Origin: an uncultured Holophagales bacterium
Lineage (GTDB): Bacteria > Acidobacteriota > Thermoanaerobaculia > UBA5066
Assembly: GCA_937864895.1 (NCBI GenBank)
Contig: CALMDF010000377.1
Span: 1-9,326, forward strand
Length of the DNA: 9,326 nt
Direction of reading: 5' to 3'
The notes below the pieces were generated by a model. That model was not told where the DNA came from. It made no database searches and saw only the letters and a list, made by a program, of their open reading frames with translations. The position numbers and the translations under genes were made by a program. This document shows, one piece after another, positions 5,392 through 9,326 of the stretch (position 1 is the stretch's first letter; each line of letters starts with the position of its first letter).

Positions 5392-7053
5392 TCAGCGCTC
5401 CGGGTGCGCCGTCGGCCGGCCCAGGAGGAAGCCCTGGCCGAGCGAAACGCCGAGGTCCTTCAAGGCGGCCAGCTCGTCCTCGGTCTCGATCCCTTCCGCG
5501 AGCGTCACGGCGCCGATCCGGCCGGCGAGCCTCACGAGCATCTCGACGATCTCGTGCTTGATCCCGTCCCGGTGAAGCCCCTTCACGAGGGACTCGGAGA
5601 TCTTCAGGTAGTCGGGCCTCAGCTCGGAGAGGACGTGGAGGGAGGCGTGACCGGACCCCGCGTCGTCGAGGGCGATCCGGAAGCCGGACCGCCGCAGGGC
5701 GGCGAGGCCCTTTCGGAACCCGTCGAAGTCCGGGATGACCCCCCGCTCCGTGATCTCGAGGACGACGGACGTTCCGAGCGGGACGAGGGGGTTCAGGACC
5801 TCGAGGCCGCCCCGCGCGAGGTCGGCGACGACGTTCGTCTCGACGTTCACGAAGAGGAGCCCCTTCTCCCGGGCGGTGAACCGGCTCGCCGACAGGGAGC
5901 AGCAGAGCGATTCGAGCGGCAGGACCTGGCCGTGGCGGGCGGCGTACTCGAAAAGGACCTCCGGGCTCTCGAAACCGGTCCCGGCGGGCCCTCGCGAGAG
6001 GGCCTCCCAGGCCACGACCCGGCCCGTCGAGAGGTCGAGGATCGGCTGGTAGACGGTCTCGATGCTCTTCCTGCGGAGGATCGACGCGAAGGCCTCGCGC
6101 TGGGCCGCGACCCGCTTCTCCTCCTGCGAGGACGCCGCCGCCGCCGCCTCGGCGAGGGCCCGGTAGACGAGGCGCTCCACCCTGACCTGCGGGTTGTGTC
6201 GCAGCCGGGCGCCGGCCACCGAGACTTCGAGCCGCCTGTGGACGCTTCCGAAGAACCGGTCCCCGAGCGTCGCCTCCAGGGTCTCCTGCAGCTGACGGGC
6301 CTTCCTCCGGAGCCGAGCGGAGGCCTCGTCCTCGCTCTCGCCCGGCGGAAGCGCGACGAACGCCACGAGTCCCGATCCGCCGGGTCGCGAGACGGCGAGG
6401 AGGTCGCCCGTGGCGAAGAGGGTCCCGACGAGGCGCCGGAGCCCTTTCGCGGCCTCCCGGACGATCTCGTCGAGGACCTCCCAGCCGTAGTGGTCCTCGA
6501 GCGACGCCGCCGCCTCGACGTCGATCAGGAAGACGCCGAGGTCCTGGTCGACGAGGAGCTTCTCCCGCAGGGCGTCCACGACGACGGCGACCGTGGGGAG
6601 CCCCGTGAGAGGGTCGAACACGAGCCCGCGCGCCCGCCGCTCCGACACCTCGGCGCCCCGCCTCTCGGGCCGCGCGCCCTCGCGCCCGGCGAGCGCCGCC
6701 TCGACGGCCTCGAGAAGGCGCGCCTTCGTGAAGGGCTTCGTCACGAAGTCGTCGGCGCCCGCCTGCCTTCCCGCCACGAAGTCCCGGATCTCCGACTTGA
6801 CGGTCAGCATGACGACCGGGGTCGCCGCCGTCTCGGAGAGGCTCCGGAGCGTCGCGCAGACCTCCCACCCCGAGAGGCGCGGCATCATGACGTCGAGGAG
6901 GACGAGGTCGGGCCGGTCCGCGACCGCCCGCTCGATCCCTTCGCTTCCGTCGACGGCGACCAGCACCTCGTAGCCGGCCGAGTTCAGGATCGTCCTGACG
7001 AACGCCCGGACGCCGTCGTCGTCGTCCACGACGAGTATCTTCTTCATCGACAT
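5392..7053 (-). CDS. Response regulator with REC, degenerate GGDEF and EAL domains
   Basis: The protein has 553 residues and three domains. The receiver (about 5-120) has the acidic cluster D10-D13, phospho-acceptor D54 (LLDVMMP), T84 and K106 (TKPF). A GGDEF-type domain (about 146-290) opens with FDPLTGLP but has GGSGL (225-229) in place of GGDEF, so it cannot make c-di-GMP. The EAL domain (about 325-550) keeps E350 (EAL), N403, E433 (EITE), D463/D464, K484, E520 (AEGIE) and Q540, but has KIS (484-486) instead of KID. Family knowledge therefore predicts weak or altered phosphodiesterase, or c-di-GMP binding, controlled by phosphorylation; no partner kinase lies in the window. Two ATGs (7053, 7047) precede the receiver; neither has a clear ribosome-binding site. 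The gene follows the acylphosphatase by 16 bases and leads into the 134-residue protein. Confidence 0.9.
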   Translation of the reverse strand: MSMKKILVVDDDDGVRAFVRTILNSAGYEVLVAVDGSEGIERAVADRPDLVLLDVMMPRLSGWEVCATLRSLSETAATPVVMLTVKSEIRDFVAGRQAGADDFVTKPFTKARLLEAVEAALAGREGARPERRGAEVSERRARGLVFDPLTGLPTVAVVVDALREKLLVDQDLGVFLIDVEAAASLEDHYGWEVLDEIVREAAKGLRRLVGTLFATGDLLAVSRPGGSGLVAFVALPPGESEDEASARLRRKARQLQETLEATLGDRFFGSVHRRLEVSVAGARLRHNPQVRVERLVYRALAEAAAAASSQEEKRVAAQREAFASILRRKSIETVYQPILDLSTGRVVAWEALSRGPAGTGFESPEVLFEYAARHGQVLPLESLCCSLSASRFTAREKGLLFVNVETNVVADLARGGLEVLNPLVPLGTSVVLEITERGVIPDFDGFRKGLAALRRSGFRIALDDAGSGHASLHVLSELRPDYLKISESLVKGLHRDGIKHEIVEMLVRLAGRIGAVTLAEGIETEDELAALKDLGVSLGQGFLLGRPTAHPER

Positions 7054-7066
7054 GTCGGAGACGTGA

Positions 7067-7072
7067 ATTCTA
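7067..7072 (-). promoter_or_regulatory. Possible -10 box before the REC-GGDEF-EAL gene
   Basis: Read on the minus strand, TAGAAT matches the sigma-70 consensus TATAAT at five of six positions and ends 13 bases before ATG 7053. It includes the acylphosphatase stop codon and is the most AT-rich spot nearby. A 12-base inverted repeat (GCGGA-AC-TCCGC) at 7080-7091 lies just upstream within the acylphosphatase 3' end. No convincing -35 is seen and the implied leader would be very short. Confidence 0.25.
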
Positions 7073-7372
7073 CCGTTCGCGGCGGAACTCCGCGTCGTAC
7101 GCCCCCCGGCATTCCTCGGCCGTCGCGTTTCCCGCCTCGACCCGCTGCACGCGCGCGAACCGCGGGCCGTCCCAGAGAGCCGCTTCCAGCCGGTCGAGGG
7201 CGTGGGCCGGCCCCTCCGCCACGACGAGGACCCGGCCGTCGGGGAGGTTCGAGGCGCCTCCGTTGAGGCCGAGGCCGCGGGCCGTCCGGGCCGCGAAGGC
7301 ACGGTAGCCGACGCCCTGGACCCGTCCCGAGACGAGCCAGCGCCGGGCCTCGGTGTCGAATCCCCCGCTCAC
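7070..7372 (-). CDS. acyP: Acylphosphatase
   Basis: This 100-residue protein matches the small acylphosphatase family, which hydrolyses carboxyl-phosphate bonds such as those of acetyl-phosphate or 1,3-bisphosphoglycerate in the cytoplasm. The signature GRVQGVGYR (16-24) holds the phosphate-binding loop and catalytic Arg (R24). SNLPDGRV (41-48) holds the catalytic Asn (N42). The usual GWVRN is GGASN here, with the Asn kept. The C-terminus ([11 protein letters not shown]) takes the place of the usual closing strand. The start is GTG 7372, overlapping the pcm stop (GTGA) with GGAGGGG about five bases upstream, so it is translationally coupled to pcm. Length is normal for the family (about 90-100). 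An acetyl-phosphate link to the response regulator next door is possible but speculative. Confidence 0.9.
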   Translation of the reverse strand: MSGGFDTEARRWLVSGRVQGVGYRAFAARTARGLGLNGGASNLPDGRVLVVAEGPAHALDRLEAALWDGPRFARVQRVEAGNATAEECRGAYDAEFRRER

Positions 7373-8070
7373 CGCCGCCCCTCCGCCCGGGCCTTCTCCC
7401 ACCCGAACTTCCCCACGAGCGGAACGTAGGCGACGTCCCCCGCGTCCTCGGTCCTCGTCCTCCCGCTCGGGAGCTTCTTCACGACGAGGAGACGCTGGCG
7501 GTTCGCGGGGCCCACCGGGACGACGAGGCGCCCCGTGGCCGAGAGCTGGGAGACGAGCGGCGAGGGGACGTCCGGCGCGGCCGCCGCGACGACGATCGCA
7601 TCGTAGGGGGCGTGCTCCCTCCAGCCGTAGGTTCCGTCGAACACCTTGACGGAGACGTTCCTCACGCCGAGGAGCGCGAGCAGCCGTCGCGCCTCCTCGG
7701 CGAGCTCGGGGATCCGCTCGAGGGAGAAGACCTGCCCGGCGAGGAGGGAAAGGACGGCCGCTTCGTAGCCCGAACCGGTCCCGATCTCGAGGACGCGCGC
7801 CCCCGGCCGGATCGCGGCCAGCTCGGCGGCCCGGCCGACGTTCGCCGCCTGGGTGATCGTCTGCCCGGCGCCGATCGGCAGGGCGTGGTCCCCGTACGCC
7901 TCGGCGGCGAGCGCCTTCGGGACGAACAGGTGCCTCGGCACCGTCGCGAGCGCCTCGACGACCCTCGGGTCGGCGACGAGCCCGGCCGCGACGATCCTTC
8001 CGACCATGGCACGCCGCGCCTCGGCGCCGGCCCTGGCGGCGCGGGCGACTTCGGAGTCCTCCGGCTTCAC
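7369..8070 (-). CDS. pcm: Protein-L-isoaspartate O-methyltransferase
   Basis: The protein has 233 residues. It transfers a methyl group from SAM to L-isoaspartyl residues in aged proteins, the first step of their repair. Diagnostic stretches are VPRHLFVP (44-51), [15 protein letters not shown] (58-72), motif [14 protein letters not shown] (93-105), DGTYGW (145-150), [14 protein letters not shown] (156-169) and VPLVGKFGW (216-224). The conserved Ser of the family's GQTIS motif is Thr here (T73), and the following residues (QAANVGR) also differ from the common QPYIVA. The start is GTG 8070, nine bases after the surE stop; there is no clear ribosome-binding site, and an ATG at 8007 would remove part of the N-terminal helix. 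Adjacency to surE is the classic bacterial arrangement and supports a stress-survival role. The gene overlaps the acylphosphatase by four bases. Confidence 0.93.
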   Translation of the reverse strand: MKPEDSEVARAARAGAEARRAMVGRIVAAGLVADPRVVEALATVPRHLFVPKALAAEAYGDHALPIGAGQTITQAANVGRAAELAAIRPGARVLEIGTGSGYEAAVLSLLAGQVFSLERIPELAEEARRLLALLGVRNVSVKVFDGTYGWREHAPYDAIVVAAAAPDVPSPLVSQLSATGRLVVPVGPANRQRLLVVKKLPSGRTRTEDAGDVAYVPLVGKFGWEKARAEGRR

Positions 8071-8079
8071 GCCGGGATC

Positions 8080-8859
8080 TTAGCTTCCGGCCGTGCCGTT
8101 CGTGCGGCTCCCGCGGAGCCTTTCGGCGAGGTCCTCGAGGGCGCGGTAGGCGGTCAGGTCCAGGTGGAGGGGGGTCACGGAGACGAAGCCGCCGGCGACG
8201 GTCGTCAGGTCGCTCCCGTCCTCGTGCGTGTCGATGTGGGCGCCGCCGATCCAGAAGTAGGGCCGGCCTCGCGGGTCGATCTTCTCGACGACGCTCTCGC
8301 CGTAGCGGCGGCGCCCCATCCGCGTCGCGCGGATCCCCGCGGGCTTCCCCGAGGGGATGTTCACGTTCCAGAGGATTTCCTCCCCCATCGGCCGCGAGAG
8401 GGCGAGGCGGATGACCTCCTCGGCCATCGACTCGGCGTGCGTGAAGTCGGGCGGGGTGTCGGCCTGGTCCCTTCGGTAGTCGAGGGAGAACGCGATCGAC
8501 GGGATTCCCTGGAGCGTCCCCTCGAACGCGGCCGCGACCGTCCCGGAGTAGGTCACGTCGTCGCCGAGGTTCGGGCCCTGGTTGATGCCAGAGAAGACGA
8601 AATCGGGCCTCACGTCCCTGAGGATGCTGCAGATGGCGAGGTTGACGCAGTCCGTCGGGGTCCCGTCGACGACCCACGACCGTGGCGAGGTCTTCACCAC
8701 GCGGAGGGGCCGGTGGAGGGTAAGGGCGTGGGACGTCGCGCTCTGCTCCCGGTCGGGGGCGACGACGTACGTCTCGAAGCCGGCGGCCTTCGCCGCGCGC
8801 TCGAGGGCCTCGATGCCGGCGCTGTGGATCCCGTCGTCGTTCGAGACGAGGGCGCGCAT
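8080..8859 (-). CDS. surE: 5'/3'-nucleotidase SurE (survival protein)
   Basis: The protein has 259 residues, the usual length. SurE is a metal-dependent cytoplasmic phosphatase that removes phosphate from nucleoside monophosphates and is linked to stationary-phase and stress survival. The N-terminus [16 protein letters not shown] contains metal ligands D8 and D9. APDREQSA (35-41) gives S40. [12 protein letters not shown] (64-75) and [23 protein letters not shown] (89-111) follow, with metal-ligand N93. [17 protein letters not shown] (225-241) is the family's typical C-terminal strand. All expected metal ligands are present. ATG 8859 overlaps the PTPS-family stop by one base (TGATG), so the two are coupled. 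It is followed nine bases later by pcm. The last ten residues (Gly/Ser/Thr-rich) are an unremarkable tail. Confidence 0.96.
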   Translation of the reverse strand: MRALVSNDDGIHSAGIEALERAAKAAGFETYVVAPDREQSATSHALTLHRPLRVVKTSPRSWVVDGTPTDCVNLAICSILRDVRPDFVFSGINQGPNLGDDVTYSGTVAAAFEGTLQGIPSIAFSLDYRRDQADTPPDFTHAESMAEEVIRLALSRPMGEEILWNVNIPSGKPAGIRATRMGRRRYGESVVEKIDPRGRPYFWIGGAHIDTHEDGSDLTTVAGGFVSVTPLHLDLTAYRALEDLAERLRGSRTNGTAGS

Positions 8860-9281
8860 CACGCGCCGCCCCGGTAGATGACCCGGTTCCTCTCGGTCTC
8901 GTGCAGGACGAGCTCGACGAGCCTCGCCGGCGCGACGTGGGGGGCGATCTCCTCCCAGAACTTCACCGCCAGGTTCTCCGCCGTCGGGATGACCCCCGCG
9001 AGGTACTCGACGTCGGAATTCAGGTTCCGGCAGTCGCACTTCCTCACGATCCGTTCGGAGACGATCCGCTTCAGGTCGGAGAAGTCGATGACCCACCCCT
9101 TCTCGGGATCCACCGGGCCTTCCACGGTCACCTCGATCCCGTAGGTGTGCCCGTGACCGTGGGGGTTGTTGCACTTCCCGAAGACCGTCCGGTTCCACTC
9201 GTCGTCGCGCGAGGGATTGTGGAGGCGGTGGGCGGCGCTGAAGGTGGCGCAGGAGGTGATGCGGGTGAGGGGTTGGACCAC
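8859..9281 (-). CDS. 6-pyruvoyltetrahydropterin synthase / QueD family protein, catalytic His replaced
   Basis: The protein has 140 residues and belongs to the T-fold family that converts dihydroneopterin triphosphate to 6-pyruvoyltetrahydropterin (biopterin route) or 6-carboxytetrahydropterin (QueD, queuosine route). FSAAHRLHN (14-22) provides zinc ligand H18. [15 protein letters not shown] (34-48) provides catalytic C37 and zinc ligands H43 and H45. [15 protein letters not shown] (98-112) and the substrate-anchoring Glu of LHETE (E128) are also present. The WN...FGKCNN insert resembles the animal enzyme more than E. coli QueD. Where the family has Asp-His (LDHKNL), this protein has CDCRNL (82-87): D83 is kept but His is Cys84. 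The start is GTG 9281 without a clear ribosome-binding site, and the frame stays open to the window edge, so a longer N-terminus cannot be excluded. It heads the surE-pcm run. Which pterin it makes is open. Confidence 0.85.
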   Translation of the reverse strand: MVQPLTRITSCATFSAAHRLHNPSRDDEWNRTVFGKCNNPHGHGHTYGIEVTVEGPVDPEKGWVIDFSDLKRIVSERIVRKCDCRNLNSDVEYLAGVIPTAENLAVKFWEEIAPHVAPARLVELVLHETERNRVIYRGGA

Positions 9282-9309
9282 TTCTGTCTGTGTGAAGGGA
9301 TCGGCTCCG

Positions 9310-9323
9310 GCCCCGGAAGGGGC
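9310..9323. repeat. Short GC hairpin upstream of the PTPS-family gene
   Basis: GCCCC (9310-9314) and GGGGC (9319-9323) form a perfect 5-bp stem around the tetraloop GGAA when read on the plus strand (TTCC on the minus strand). It lies 28 bases before the proposed GTG start, at the window edge. It could be the end of an upstream gene's transcript or leader structure; no T-run is visible on the minus strand. Confidence 0.3.
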
Positions 9324-9326
9324 GAG

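Noticed and set aside
4949..6868. A 639-codon minus-strand frame running through the regulator gene
   Set aside because: Only its last 134 codons (from ATG 5353) form a sensible protein; the rest is a frame-shifted shadow of the EAL and GGDEF domains rich in Arg, Gly and Pro.
5404..7266. A 620-codon open frame on the plus strand opposite the REC-GGDEF-EAL gene
   Set aside because: Its translation is Arg/Gly/Glu/Asp-rich with no domain, and it mirrors the codon bias of the real gene. Long antisense frames are expected at this GC content.
7612..8877. A 421-codon plus-strand frame opposite surE and pcm
   Set aside because: Both minus-strand genes are clearly identified; the antisense product has no recognisable domain.
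1..9326. CRISPR array, insertion sequence, phage or defence system
   Set aside because: No regularly spaced repeats, terminal inverted repeats around a transposase, or nuclease/helicase/toxin motifs were seen on either strand.

Overview
This is a very GC-rich stretch of bacterial chromosome (by eye near 70% GC, with G or C in almost every third codon position). Genes are tightly packed, often overlap by 1-4 bases, and frequently start with GTG. An ECF sigma/anti-sigma pair, a c-di-GMP-type regulator and a pterin synthase resembling the animal enzyme fit an Acidobacteriota- or Myxococcota-like Gram-negative. That placement is an inference and only moderately secure.

Layout. (1) At 2-1377, plus strand, are the C-terminal part of a BmpA-associated (nucleoside/simple-sugar) ABC permease and a GTGA-overlapping class I methyltransferase. 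(2) At 1381-3941, minus strand, read right to left, are a Kdo/lipopolysaccharide-kinase-like protein, an ECF sigma factor, an HX3CX2C zinc-type anti-sigma factor and a secreted LTxxQ (Spy/CpxP-like) protein. The last three are joined by 4-base ATGA overlaps and look like one envelope-stress module. (3) At 4034-4947, plus strand, are a small uncharacterised protein, tRNA-Arg(CCU) with encoded CCA, and a second uncharacterised acidic protein. Inverted repeats lie on both sides of the tRNA. (4) At 4949-9281, minus strand, read right to left, is a compact six-gene run: PTPS/QueD-family protein, surE, pcm, acylphosphatase, a REC-degenerate GGDEF-EAL regulator, and an uncharacterised 134-residue protein.

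How the genes work together. SurE (nucleotide phosphatase) and Pcm (isoaspartyl repair) are a well-known stress-survival pair, here extended by acylphosphatase and a pterin enzyme. The c-di-GMP-type regulator follows after 16 bases and may be read through or have its own promoter. The sigma/anti-sigma/LTxxQ trio resembles CnrYXH-type sensing in its parts, but the secreted protein has no histidine or cysteine, so sensing of folding or envelope state is more likely than metal sensing.

I found no mobile element, CRISPR array or phage gene, and no gap above 300 bases without a gene. The most unusual points are residue changes at expected catalytic positions (the PTPS-family His replaced by Cys; the EAL-domain KID motif changed to KIS; a GGDEF signature reduced to GGSGL) and the sigma module itself. 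I see no clearly new multi-gene system.
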